Source: Actinoplanes campanulatus
GTDB lineage: Bacteria; Actinomycetota; Actinomycetes; Mycobacteriales; Micromonosporaceae
Direction of reading: 5' to 3'
Length of the DNA stretch: 64,000 nucleotides
Assembly (NCBI RefSeq): GCF_014647795.1
Contig: NZ_BMPW01000010.1
Span: 124,001 to 188,000, forward strand
In this document: in pieces, positions 50,016 to 58,796 of the stretch
How positions within the stretch are numbered: the first letter of the stretch is position 1
How the letters are laid out: every line of letters begins with the position of its first letter
The notes under the pieces: generated by a model
Told to the model about the DNA's origin: nothing
Database searches by the model: none
Seen by the model: the letters and a program-made list of their open reading frames with translations, nothing else
Position numbers and translations under genes: made by a program

Positions 50016-51478
50016 CGATCACCGTCGAGCGGACCGGGCACCCGATCCCGTCCCCGCGGGTGGCGACCATCGCGCTGGCCCGGGCCGAGGCTCGCCGGGT
50101 CTGGCGCAGCCCCTTCCTCTGGACCGGGCTGGTGCTGTCCATCGTCTCGGGCCTGGCCTGGTCCTGGACCCGGCTGCCGACCTGGGAGACATTCCACGAG
50201 AACAGCGGCATGGCCGCCGTGGTGCTGGCCACCGCATTGCTGATCGCCGCTCAGTTGGCGGTCGCCCGCGACCACCGGGCCCAGGCCGTGGAGACCATGC
50301 GCACCATGCCCACCGGTCGCGGCCGACGCAGTCTCGGGCAGCTCGCGGTGGTGCCGATCGCGGCCCTTGCCGGGCTCGTTCTCTATGCGGCGATCCTGCT
50401 GCTCCTACTGCCGACCTGGCCGGTCGGGCGATTCGAGCCCTGGGCGGCCGTCGTGGTGGCCGTCATCCCACCGATCGGGGCGGCGATCGGTTTGGTGGCC
50501 GGCCGGCTCCTACCCGCCGCCGTGACCGGGCCGCTCGCCGTGGTCGCCATCTTCCTGGCCCTCTCGGTGCCGTTCGTCTTCGTGAGCAGCTCGGACCTCA
50601 GCTTCTGGCCGGTCACCTTCGTCGAGTGGGACTTCGGATACCGCTACCCACACGGATGGCATCTGCTCTACCTCGCCGGCCTGCTGGTGTCGGTCGTCGC
50701 GCTGGCGTCCTGGCCGGCCGCCCGCCGGGCGTCGGCGGTGATCGCGGTCGTATCCGTGATGTTCGCTGGGTACGCCGTCCGGCACGAGGCGGCGATCACC
50801 CCCGACTTCGTCGACACGGAGGCGGCGCTGCAACGGACCGCTCCGGAAATGCTCGACTGCCGGGTTCATGCCGAGGTGCGTTACTGCGCCCTGCCCGGAC
50901 ATGCGCCGTGGATCGAGTACTGGCGAGACGCCGTCGAGCCGGTCGCGTCCCTTCTCCCACCGGGCGCCCGGCGCCCCTCCATCCGGCAGATCGCCACCAT
51001 GGACGACATGAAGCCGATGACTCCCGGCTATCCCGAAATGATCATCTCGGACAGCTGGGGGCGGATCGGAGGCTGGGCCGAGGACTCACGGCGCCGGATG
51101 ACCCGCGACTACGTGTCGACCAGCATCGGGATCCTCACCCGGGAGCCCACGGCGTGGCTCACCTGCGACGCGTCGGGCCAGCACCGGACGGTCGTCGGCC
51201 TGTGGATGCTGGACCGGGCCGCACCGGGCGAAGGATGGACGTTGCCCCGGACGCGGTACGGGCAGGCCGAGATCCAGGCCGCGGAGAGCCTGCTGGCCAT
51301 GCCACAGGACAGGGTGGCAAGTTACCTCGCCGAGCACTGGTCCGAGGTCCTCGACCCGTCATCGACCGCGCTGGCCGGGCTCGGCGTGACCCTTGACCCG
51401 CCGCCGATCCCCACCGAGCCGCCGGCCTCGCCGGCCGACGGCACGATGGCCCCGGACGACCGTGGGGTCTGCACGTGA
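50012..51478 (+). CDS. ABC transporter permease with large soluble C-terminal domain
   Basis: 488 residues; GTG overlaps the ATPase stop (GTGA). About six helices in residues 30-265, then a soluble domain of about 220 residues. It contains EMLDCRVHAEVRYCALPGHA, whose two cysteines and YC-x-x-P pattern suggest a disulfide or metal site, and a later Trp-rich WLTCDASGQHRTVVGLW. The side of the membrane for this tail is not certain from the sequence. Overlaps the next gene. Substrate unknown. Confidence 0.83.
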   Translation: MTITVERTGHPIPSPRVATIALARAEARRVWRSPFLWTGLVLSIVSGLAWSWTRLPTWETFHENSGMAAVVLATALLIAAQLAVARDHRAQAVETMRTMPTGRGRRSLGQLAVVPIAALAGLVLYAAILLLLLPTWPVGRFEPWAAVVVAVIPPIGAAIGLVAGRLLPAAVTGPLAVVAIFLALSVPFVFVSSSDLSFWPVTFVEWDFGYRYPHGWHLLYLAGLLVSVVALASWPAARRASAVIAVVSVMFAGYAVRHEAAITPDFVDTEAALQRTAPEMLDCRVHAEVRYCALPGHAPWIEYWRDAVEPVASLLPPGARRPSIRQIATMDDMKPMTPGYPEMIISDSWGRIGGWAEDSRRRMTRDYVSTSIGILTREPTAWLTCDASGQHRTVVGLWMLDRAAPGEGWTLPRTRYGQAEIQAAESLLAMPQDRVASYLAEHWSEVLDPSSTALAGLGVTLDPPPIPTEPPASPADGTMAPDDRGVCT

Positions 51479-52125
51479 CCCGGCCACTGACCCTGCACCT
51501 GATCCGGGCTGTGCCGTGGTGGCCCTTCGCCGTGGCGGTGCTGCTGGCCGTCGTGGCTCAGCTTCCGGTGCTCCTGAAGGATCCGCCACCCGCCATGATC
51601 GTGATCGACCTGCGGATCGCGGCGGCCGTGCTCGGCGCCGCGGCGGGGTTCGCGTTGCCGGATCTGATGGCGTCCACAGTGATCAGTCCGCTGCCGCGCT
51701 GGCGGCGGCAGTGGTTGCGGATCGCCCTGCTGCTGGTGCCGTCCGTCCTGGTCTGGGGCCTGCTCTACCTCGCCGTCCGGAATGCGGCCGGCCCGGCCGT
51801 GACCTGGTCGCACGGGTTCGTGATCCTCCAGGCGGCGGTGTGCGGGCTGTTGCCGGTAGCGGCCGCCGCGGTCGGTGCCCGCTACCGGGACGACGCGGCC
51901 GGTGCGCTCCTCGGGCCCATCGTGCAGGGGGTCGTCCTGGTGGTGAGCCTGTTCTTCACCGATCGCGGCTCGCCCTGGTCGCTCCCGATGGACGGGGTGT
52001 GGACGACGGCCCAGCGCTGCTGGCCGATTGCCCTGGCGCTGGTCGTGGTCACGCTCCTGGTCGCCAACCGGGAGACGCCGGCGACGCCTTACCTGACGGC
52101 TCGGCGGGCGGGTGCGAAGCGCTGA
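51475..52125 (+). CDS. Six-helix membrane protein, ABC-operon partner
   Basis: 216 residues; GTG overlaps the permease stop. About six hydrophobic segments (PFAVAVLLAVVAQLPVLL, IAAAVLGAAAGFALPDLM, LLLVPSVLVWGLLYLAV, AAVCGLLPVAAAAVGA, GPIVQGVVLVVSLFF, WPIALALVVVTLLVA). Probably the second permease subunit of the transporter. End of the five-gene operon; then 114 bases to the Hsp90-like gene. Confidence 0.78.
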   Translation: MTRPLTLHLIRAVPWWPFAVAVLLAVVAQLPVLLKDPPPAMIVIDLRIAAAVLGAAAGFALPDLMASTVISPLPRWRRQWLRIALLLVPSVLVWGLLYLAVRNAAGPAVTWSHGFVILQAAVCGLLPVAAAAVGARYRDDAAGALLGPIVQGVVLVVSLFFTDRGSPWSLPMDGVWTTAQRCWPIALALVVVTLLVANRETPATPYLTARRAGAKR

Positions 52126-52239
52126 TCGCGACGGTGGATCGTGCCGGAGCCCGGTCCAACGGGGGCCGTCGCGATCAGCGCGACTCACCGAGCGATATCG
52201 GTCTGATTTTGTCGTAGGTAACCGGTACCGTGCCGCACC

Positions 52240-53994
52240 GTGAGCAACACGTTCCAGGTCGACCTGCGGGGCATCGTCGATCTGCTCAGTCATCACCTCT
52301 ACGCGAGCCCCCGCGTGTATGTTCGGGAGCTGCTGCAGAACGCCGTGGACGCGATCACGGCGATCGGCCCCGGGCACGACGGGGTGGTGACGATCGCCTC
52401 CTCGGACACCACCGGCGACGGCACCCTGCGGATCGACGACAACGGCATCGGCCTCACCGAGGCGCAGGTCCACGAGTTGCTCGCCACCATCGGCCGCAGC
52501 TCGAAGCGCGACGAGCTGGGCTTCGCCCGGCACGAGTTCCTCGGCCAGTTCGGCATCGGCCTGCTCTCCTGCTTCCTGGTCGCCGACGAGATCCGGGTGC
52601 ACACCCGCAGGGAGGGCGCTGCCCCGGTGCTCTGGACCGGCTACTCGGACGGCCGTTACGCGGTTCGTGCCGGTGACGACCGCGAGCCGGGCACCACGGT
52701 CACCCTGCTGCCCCGCCGCGGTGCCGAGCACTTCCTGACCGGTTCGACGGTGGCCGACCTCGCCACCACCTACGGCTCCCTGCTCCCGGTCGCCGTGTCG
52801 GTCGACGGCCGCGCGGTCACCACCGGCACCGTGCCCTGGGAGCTGCCGCCCGAGTCGCGTCTGGCGTACGCGCAGCGCACTCTCGGGTTCCGCCCGTTCG
52901 ACGTGATCGAGCTGAACGTGCCGTCCGCCGGGCTCACCGGCGCCGCGTTCGTGCTGCCCACCCCGGTCAACCCGGCAAGCCGCGGCGGTCACCGGGTCTA
53001 CCTGAAGCGGATGCTGCTCTCCGAGAGCATCGAGGGCCTGCTGCCCGAGTGGGCCTTCTTCGCCCGCTGCGTGGTCGACAGCACCGAGCTGCGGCCGACC
53101 GCGAGCCGGGAGGCGCTCTACGACGACGGCATGCTCGCCGAGACCCGGGAGGCGATCGCCGACCAGCTCCGCGGCTGGCTGGTGCGGTTGTCGGCGACCG
53201 ATCCGCGACGTCTCGCCGAGTTCCTGAGCATTCACCACCTCGGCGTGAAGGCACTGGCCCTGCACGACGACGAGATGCTGCGCCTGGTCGAGCAGTGGTA
53301 CCCGATGCAGACCAACATGGGTGAGGTCACCCTCGCCGAGTTCCGGGCCCGGCACGGTGTCCTGCGGTACGCCGCCACCGCCGACGAGTTCCGGCAGCTC
53401 GCGGGTGTCGCCGCGGCCCAGGAGGTGGGCCTGATCAACGGCGGGTATGTGTACGACGCCGAGCTGATCCAGCGCCTCGCCGCCACCGATCCGGAGGTCC
53501 GTGCCGAGCGGCTCGACCCGACCGATCTGACCACCCGCTTCACCGGCCTGGACGCGGAGACCGAGCTGTTGCTGCGACCGTTCCTGGCGGCCGCCCAGCG
53601 CCGGCTCGACCGGCTCGGCTGCGAGGTCGTGGTGCGCGCCTTCGACCCGGTCACCATGCCCGCGCTGTACCTGGTGAGCCGTGCCGCGGCCTTCCACGAC
53701 GAGTTCACCGCGGGCCGGGATCAGGCCGACGACCTGTGGGGCGGGGTGCTGGACGCGCTCTCCCGTACCGTGCCGGCCGACCGGCCGCAGTTGGTCCTCA
53801 ACCACCGCAACCCGCTGATCCGCCGGATCGCCGCACTGGGTGACGCCGAACTCGCCGGCCTGGCCGTCGAGTCGTTGTATGGGCAGGCGCTCCTGCTCGG
53901 CCACCACCCGATCCGCCCGGCCGACGCCGCACTGCTCACCACGTCGTTCCTCGGCCTGCTGGACCGGGCCGTCCCCGGGGAGGAGACCCGATGA
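52240..53994 (+). CDS. Hsp90/HtpG-family ATPase
   Basis: 584 residues. GHKL ATP site: Glu30, Asn34 and Asp37 in YVRELLQNAVDAI, Asp67-Asn-Gly69-Ile-Gly71, FLGQFGIGLLSCF around residues 100-112, and GTTVTLL. The middle-domain segment LRPTASREALYDD carries Arg290, matching the LxxNxSRE(M/L)L element of HtpG. The lid and C-terminal region are divergent and shorter than in HtpG, with no clear C-terminal dimerisation helices. TACCGT lies 8 bases before the GTG. The start of the TPR gene overlaps its stop (ATGA), so the two are made together. This is probably a specialised chaperone rather than the housekeeping HtpG. Confidence 0.88.
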   Translation: MSNTFQVDLRGIVDLLSHHLYASPRVYVRELLQNAVDAITAIGPGHDGVVTIASSDTTGDGTLRIDDNGIGLTEAQVHELLATIGRSSKRDELGFARHEFLGQFGIGLLSCFLVADEIRVHTRREGAAPVLWTGYSDGRYAVRAGDDREPGTTVTLLPRRGAEHFLTGSTVADLATTYGSLLPVAVSVDGRAVTTGTVPWELPPESRLAYAQRTLGFRPFDVIELNVPSAGLTGAAFVLPTPVNPASRGGHRVYLKRMLLSESIEGLLPEWAFFARCVVDSTELRPTASREALYDDGMLAETREAIADQLRGWLVRLSATDPRRLAEFLSIHHLGVKALALHDDEMLRLVEQWYPMQTNMGEVTLAEFRARHGVLRYAATADEFRQLAGVAAAQEVGLINGGYVYDAELIQRLAATDPEVRAERLDPTDLTTRFTGLDAETELLLRPFLAAAQRRLDRLGCEVVVRAFDPVTMPALYLVSRAAAFHDEFTAGRDQADDLWGGVLDALSRTVPADRPQLVLNHRNPLIRRIAALGDAELAGLAVESLYGQALLLGHHPIRPADAALLTTSFLGLLDRAVPGEETR

Positions 53995-56786
53995 AGACCG
54001 CCCAGGAGCTGTGGGAGCTGCTCGACGAGGCACAGCACCTGCCGTATGGTGCCGCGCAGATCGCCTTGGTGGAGCAGGTTCTCCGGCACGTCGACACGAC
54101 CGACGACCCGGCGCTGCGGTTCTATGCGCGGCTTTTCGCGACCACCGCGTACATCTACGGCGGCGAGCCGGTGAAGGCGTTCCCGACCTTCTCCTGGTGT
54201 GTGGCGGATTTCGATCGCAACCCGGGGCCGCACCACCAGCGCTGGATGCACAACCTGCTGTGGCTGTTCAAGAACATGGTCAACTCCCTGACCAAGTTCC
54301 CGGAGGTGCCGCTGGAGCGCACCTACGCGGTGCTCGACGACATGGAGCGGCGATACCGGGAATCCGGCCACGGCATGCAGGCGGTCTACAAGCACCGGTA
54401 CCTGGTGGCGCAGCATGTCGGGCGGACCGGCGAGGTGGCGGAGTGGTTCGAGAAGTGGCAGGCCGCGCCCCGCGACACACTCTCCGACTGTGCCGGCTGC
54501 GACCCGACCACCCTGGTCAACCACCTGGCCGACCAGGAGAGGTACGAGGAGGCTGCCGAACTGGCCGGCCCGGTGCTCGCCGGTGACCTGTCCTGTTCCG
54601 AGCAGCCGCAGAGCATCCTCAGCGAGCTGATGCCGGTCTACCTGCGGACCGGCCGGCTGCGGGAGGCCGCCGACGCGCACCGCCGGTCGTACATGATCGA
54701 GCGGAACAACCTGGCCGACCTGTGGGGTGTCGGCGACCACATCCGGTTCTGCGCGCGCACCGGTAACGAGCACCGTGGCCTGGAGATCCTCCAACGGCAT
54801 GTCGACTGGCTGGATCAGGCGCCGTCACCGGCCGCCGCCATGAACTTCGCGGCGTCCGCGGTTCTGCTGCTGCGCCGGCTCGTCGAGCTCGGCCACGGTG
54901 ACACGCTGATCCGCCGGGCCGGCCGGGCGGATGTCACCGCTTCGGCACTGGCCGGTGAACTGGAGACGTTCACCCTCGAGACGGCGGCCCGGTTCGACGC
55001 CCGCAACGGCACCCGGCACCAGAGCGGCCTGATGGTCGAGGTGATGGAGTCGAAACCGTACGGTGTCAACGTTCCGCTCTCCCCGACCGCGCGCCGCCCG
55101 GTGTCGCCGGAGACGGAGATCGTGGCACCGGAGCCCCCGCGAGTCGTGACGCCCCCGGTGGAGGTGCCGGAGACGGCGACGCCCGCGGAGCTGATCGACC
55201 TGGCCGAGAAGCACTGGCAGGAGGACCGCGAGGACGCGCTCCGGACCGTGCTGGCGGCCTTCGGCGCCCGGTTCGAGGTGCCCGCCGATCCGGCGCTGGC
55301 CGCCCGCCTGTGGCTGCTGCGCGGTTTCGCGGCACCGGACGACGACGGCGCGGCGACCAGGTCCGCCTGGGAGCGGGCCGCCGAGCTGTTCACCGAGGCC
55401 GGGGACACGGGCGAGGCCGGTATGACGCGGGCCCGGCTGGCCGTGCAGAAGGCCTGGACCGACGAGCCGACCGACGAGTTGCTGGCTGTGGTGGAGGCGA
55501 ATGCCGCCCACCACGACGCCCACGGCGACGCGCGCAGCCGGGCGAGCGCCTGGGTTCGTCTGTCCCAAATGTACCGACTCTTGCAGCGGATGGACGAGGC
55601 GAACGAGGCCGGTGACCGATCGGACCGCTTCGCCGAGGAGATCGGTGACCCGAGGCGGGTGGCGTACCACGCGATGATCCGGGCGCAGAACCGTGCGCTG
55701 GCCGACCGGAGCGAGGAGGCCGGCACGGCCGCCCGGCTGGCGTGGGAGTTCTACCGGGCGCACGGTCCGGCCCGGGCCGCCGCAGAGGCGGCCGTGCTCG
55801 TCGGTCAGCTCAGCGAGTCACCGGAGGAGACGGTGGCCGTGCTCAGCGAGGCGCTCGCGGTCGGTGTGCCCGGCGCCGAGCTGCCGTCCCGCCTGCACCG
55901 GGCGCGCGCCCTGATGAACCTGGACCGCCCGGACGAGGCGATCGACGACTACGTCGAGGTGGTCGCGCTGGTCGCGGCCGGCGGCGACGGCGACGGCGGT
56001 GGCGTCTTCGTCCGGCACGAGCTGGCGCAGGCGTACAAGCAGGCCGGCCGTCCGGCGGAGGCGGCCGAGGTGGCCGAGGAGGCGCTGCTCGGTTTCGACC
56101 GGCTGGGCGCCGAGGAGCCGGCCCTCGACACCCGGTTCCTGCTGGCAGCGATCTACCGCGACCTCGACGACAGCAGCCGGGCGCTCCAGCTTTACCGCGA
56201 CCTGATCGAGCGGTTGGAGGGCAATCCGGCGGGCCGGGGCCAGGTCGGTGAGCAGGCCGGTCAGCTGCTGTACGACCTGGACCGCGACAGCGAGGCCGCG
56301 CTGACCTTCCGGGCCGCGGCCGTTGCGCTGCACGAGGCCGGCGACCTGGTCGCCGAGCTGCGGGTGCTGCGCCGCCGGCTGATGGCGCTCAACTACGCCG
56401 ACGAGGTGCCGGAGGCCGAGGAGGTCATCCGGTTCGCCGAGCGACGGTACGCGGAGCTGCCCGCCGAGCTGGCCGCGCAGCCGGGTGTGGTCTGGGGCCG
56501 GTCCACCTTCGCCTTCGAGGTGGGCAACCTGCTGATGCGCCGGGGCCGCTATGCCGAGGCGCTGCCCCACCTGCGGGGCGCGGTCGAGCCGTTGCGCGGT
56601 ATCGGCGCGGTGGACGACGCCGACCGGCTGGAGGGCATGCTGGCCGAGGCGCTGCTGCGTTCCGGGTCACCCGGGGAGGCCGAGCGGGTGCTTGATGAGC
56701 TGTTGAAGCGGATGAGTCCGGAATCGCCCACCCGGGAGCTGGCCACCGACCTGTACGCCGAGGCGCGGGCGGCCGTCCAGGGCTGA
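53991..56786 (+). CDS. Large TPR protein, partner of the Hsp90-like ATPase
   Basis: 931 residues, ATG overlapping the Hsp90-like stop. Helical repeats dominate: an N-terminal helical domain (1-360), a Pro/Glu/Val-rich linker (about 365-400, RRPVSPETEIVAPEPPR), then at least nine TPR-like units to the end, such as KQAGRPAEAAEVAEEALLGF, RYAEALPHLRGAVEPL and RSGSPGEAERVLDELLKRM. No signal peptide or membrane segment. Eukaryotic Hsp90 uses TPR co-chaperones; here the genetic coupling suggests a dedicated adaptor or client-binding subunit. Molecular role not known. Confidence 0.85.
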   Translation: MKTAQELWELLDEAQHLPYGAAQIALVEQVLRHVDTTDDPALRFYARLFATTAYIYGGEPVKAFPTFSWCVADFDRNPGPHHQRWMHNLLWLFKNMVNSLTKFPEVPLERTYAVLDDMERRYRESGHGMQAVYKHRYLVAQHVGRTGEVAEWFEKWQAAPRDTLSDCAGCDPTTLVNHLADQERYEEAAELAGPVLAGDLSCSEQPQSILSELMPVYLRTGRLREAADAHRRSYMIERNNLADLWGVGDHIRFCARTGNEHRGLEILQRHVDWLDQAPSPAAAMNFAASAVLLLRRLVELGHGDTLIRRAGRADVTASALAGELETFTLETAARFDARNGTRHQSGLMVEVMESKPYGVNVPLSPTARRPVSPETEIVAPEPPRVVTPPVEVPETATPAELIDLAEKHWQEDREDALRTVLAAFGARFEVPADPALAARLWLLRGFAAPDDDGAATRSAWERAAELFTEAGDTGEAGMTRARLAVQKAWTDEPTDELLAVVEANAAHHDAHGDARSRASAWVRLSQMYRLLQRMDEANEAGDRSDRFAEEIGDPRRVAYHAMIRAQNRALADRSEEAGTAARLAWEFYRAHGPARAAAEAAVLVGQLSESPEETVAVLSEALAVGVPGAELPSRLHRARALMNLDRPDEAIDDYVEVVALVAAGGDGDGGGVFVRHELAQAYKQAGRPAEAAEVAEEALLGFDRLGAEEPALDTRFLLAAIYRDLDDSSRALQLYRDLIERLEGNPAGRGQVGEQAGQLLYDLDRDSEAALTFRAAAVALHEAGDLVAELRVLRRRLMALNYADEVPEAEEVIRFAERRYAELPAELAAQPGVVWGRSTFAFEVGNLLMRRGRYAEALPHLRGAVEPLRGIGAVDDADRLEGMLAEALLRSGSPGEAERVLDELLKRMSPESPTRELATDLYAEARAAVQG

Positions 56787-56797
56787 ACGACCGTTCA
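56784..56797. promoter_or_regulatory. Probable TetR operator
   Basis: TGAACGACCGTTCA is a perfect 14-bp inverted repeat lying 33-46 bases before the TetR start and overlapping the TPR stop. Its AACG-NN-CGTT core is shared with two palindromes before the acyl-CoA dehydrogenase gene. Confidence 0.65.
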
Positions 56798-56829
56798 GTG
56801 CGGACTTGACATCGGGTTACAGTTGCGAG

Positions 56830-57435
56830 GTGACGACGGTAGATCAGCGGCACCGGACCACCCCACCGGCGCCTCGGCGGCGGTCGCGCCGCGACGAGAT
56901 TCTGGAAATCGCGGTGGGCCTGTTCGCCTCTCGTGGCTATCACGGCGTGTCGATGGACGACATCGGTTCCGCTGCCGGCGTCACCGGCCCGGCTCTGTAC
57001 CACCACTTCGCGGGCAAGGAGGCGATGCTGGTCGCCGCCCTGATCCCGGTCAGTGAAAGCCTGTTGCAGGGCGGCCAGGAGCGCGTCGCCCGGCATCCGG
57101 ACGACGCGGAGGCCGCCCTCGCCGATCTGATCGACTTCCACGTCGACTTCGCTCTGGCCAACCCCGCGGTGATCGCTCTGCATCTGCACGAGCTGGACCG
57201 GCTGCCGGAGGATCCGCGCCGGCAGATCCGCAAGCTGCAACGGCTCTATGTGGAGGAGTGGGTGGCCGTGCTGTCCCGGGTCCGCCCCGAACTCCCCGCG
57301 CCCGAGGCCCGGGTGCTGGCTCACGCGGCGTTCGGTCTGATGAACTCCACACCGTTCCTCGGCGGCGAGGTGGACCGGGTGCGCCGCGCCGCTTTGCTGC
57401 GTGACGCGACGATCCACGCACTGACCGGACACTAA
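56830..57435 (+). CDS. TetR-family transcriptional regulator
   Basis: 201 residues from GTG 56830. The N-terminal helix-turn-helix is clear: RRDEILEIAVGLFASRGYHG, then VSMDDIGSAAGVTGPALYHHF with FAGKEAML. The C-terminal ligand domain (80-200) is helical. TACAGT (56818-56823) lies 6 bases before the GTG with no ribosome site, so leaderless. The palindrome upstream suggests autorepression. Shared operator cores suggest it also controls the acyl-CoA dehydrogenase at 60519; a fatty-acid-type ligand is inferred. Confidence 0.9.
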   Translation: MTTVDQRHRTTPPAPRRRSRRDEILEIAVGLFASRGYHGVSMDDIGSAAGVTGPALYHHFAGKEAMLVAALIPVSESLLQGGQERVARHPDDAEAALADLIDFHVDFALANPAVIALHLHELDRLPEDPRRQIRKLQRLYVEEWVAVLSRVRPELPAPEARVLAHAAFGLMNSTPFLGGEVDRVRRAALLRDATIHALTGH

Positions 57436-57594
57436 GGACAAGTGTGATTTTCGTTGCTTTTTCTTGCGATCATTTTTCCGATTTGTCCGCGTGACTTCCG
57501 GCTCGCTCCCGTCGTTACCAATACCGAGTGGCCAATACCGCCTGTTTCTAGTGAACAGGGCTAATCGGTCACCGTGACGACGAGGGGTGAAGCC

Positions 57595-58524
57595 ATGGCG
57601 GGCTGGGGGGTCGAGCGCGACGAGCGCGCGACGAGCCGGTCTCTGCCGGGCACCCTTGGCGGCTCCCCGCTCATGCCGTCCCACAGCCAGGGGGCGGAGC
57701 GGCGGACGGAGCGCCGCGCGGGCCGCACCGGATCCCGGTGGATCCTGCGTGCATTCGTCGTCGGAGGCCTGGCCGGAGCGGCCTGGCTGCTCACCGGATC
57801 CGCCGCACACGCCGCGGACCACGATGACCTGCTCGGGTCCGCGTTGTCCGAGGTAGCGACGGTGGCCGGGAACGAACCCACGGTCGGCGAACTCCTTGAA
57901 GCGGCCGTCCGGCCGCTGGAGACGTCCATGCCGGTGGAGGCGATCGACGAGATCGTGGACGAGGTGACCGCGATCGACGGCGAGCCCGTCGGCGCGTCGC
58001 TGCGAACGGCGGCCGCTTCCCCGCGTGCCAGCGGTGGAACGGTGGACGACCGGGCGCAGAACGAACCGGTTCCGGTGGGGTCTCCGCCGGAACCGCCGGT
58101 GGCCGCTGCGGCCCCGGTGACCGTCGTCGACGTCACAGCCGCCGTGCCGGATACGAAACGGCCGGAGAAACCGGTCGTCGTGCGTACCGGAAAGGCGAAG
58201 CCGAAACAGGCCAAAGCCGCGGCCGGTAAGGCCAGGGCACAGTTCAAGTCCCACGTTCAACGGCGCATCCCGGCCGCCCGGCCGGCGCCGGAGACCGCCC
58301 GTGACGAGGTGCCCGATGACGGGCCCACGCCGCGGGGCATGAACCTCGGGGCAGTCAGCGGCATCCCGGCCAGCGGCTCGGGATCGTCTCCGGAGGCCGG
58401 CTCGGTAGCCGTCCTTCCGGCCCGGCTCGCGAACGGCGCGGTGGCGAACCACCAGCTGCCGGTAGTGGCCGATGTCGAGGCCCGGCGGAACGACGCCGAG
58501 GCACCGACCGTCTCGCCTGACTAG
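57595..58524 (+). CDS. Exported hypothetical protein, low-complexity
   Basis: 309 residues from ATG 57595 with GAGGGG seven bases upstream; a GTG at 57574 is also in frame. A long basic N-region (RRTERRAGRTGSRW) precedes a hydrophobic core (LRAFVVGGLAGAAWLLTG) and AAHAADHDD, a good signal peptidase site near residue 74. The mature protein is Pro/Ala/Val-rich with Lys-rich patches (KAKPKQAKAAAGKARAQFK). It precedes the chaplin-like gene and may be a cell-surface companion. Family not recognised. Confidence 0.65.
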   Translation: MAGWGVERDERATSRSLPGTLGGSPLMPSHSQGAERRTERRAGRTGSRWILRAFVVGGLAGAAWLLTGSAAHAADHDDLLGSALSEVATVAGNEPTVGELLEAAVRPLETSMPVEAIDEIVDEVTAIDGEPVGASLRTAAASPRASGGTVDDRAQNEPVPVGSPPEPPVAAAAPVTVVDVTAAVPDTKRPEKPVVVRTGKAKPKQAKAAAGKARAQFKSHVQRRIPAARPAPETARDEVPDDGPTPRGMNLGAVSGIPASGSGSSPEAGSVAVLPARLANGAVANHQLPVVADVEARRNDAEAPTVSPD

Positions 58525-58796
58525 TGACGGCGTTCCGCCAACCCTCCACCGGCGCTTCGTAGGGCGTCCGGACAGCGATTCCTGAACCGTTTGCGCACAA
58601 GCGGCGAATCGTCAAGGACTTGAGGGCATCACCTTCACCGCTATCGAAGCGTCACCTCAGGGCGCGTGTCGACAGGCGGAGTCAGGGCTTGGAAATAGTG
58701 CCAGGGCACCGCTGCGCCCAAAAACCGTGGTTCCGGACCAGACAAATGAATACGCGGAAACAATGCTGACCATTTGCGAAAGGCAAATCTTTTCTG
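58525..58796. other. Leader and promoter region of the chaplin-like gene
   Basis: 270 bases with no ORF. AT content rises just before the start (58740-58796, with GAATACGCGG and CAAATCTTTTCTG). AAGGC at about 58780 is a weak ribosome site. No clear -10/-35. Confidence 0.4.

Noticed and set aside
51322-54033. Open minus-strand frame of 903 codons opposite the permease and Hsp90-like genes
   Set aside because: It mirrors well-supported plus-strand genes; Arg/Gly/His/Val-rich with no domain; a product of high GC.
56425-58452. Open minus-strand frame of 675 codons
   Set aside because: Opposite the TPR, TetR and exported-protein genes; low-complexity, no recognisable family.
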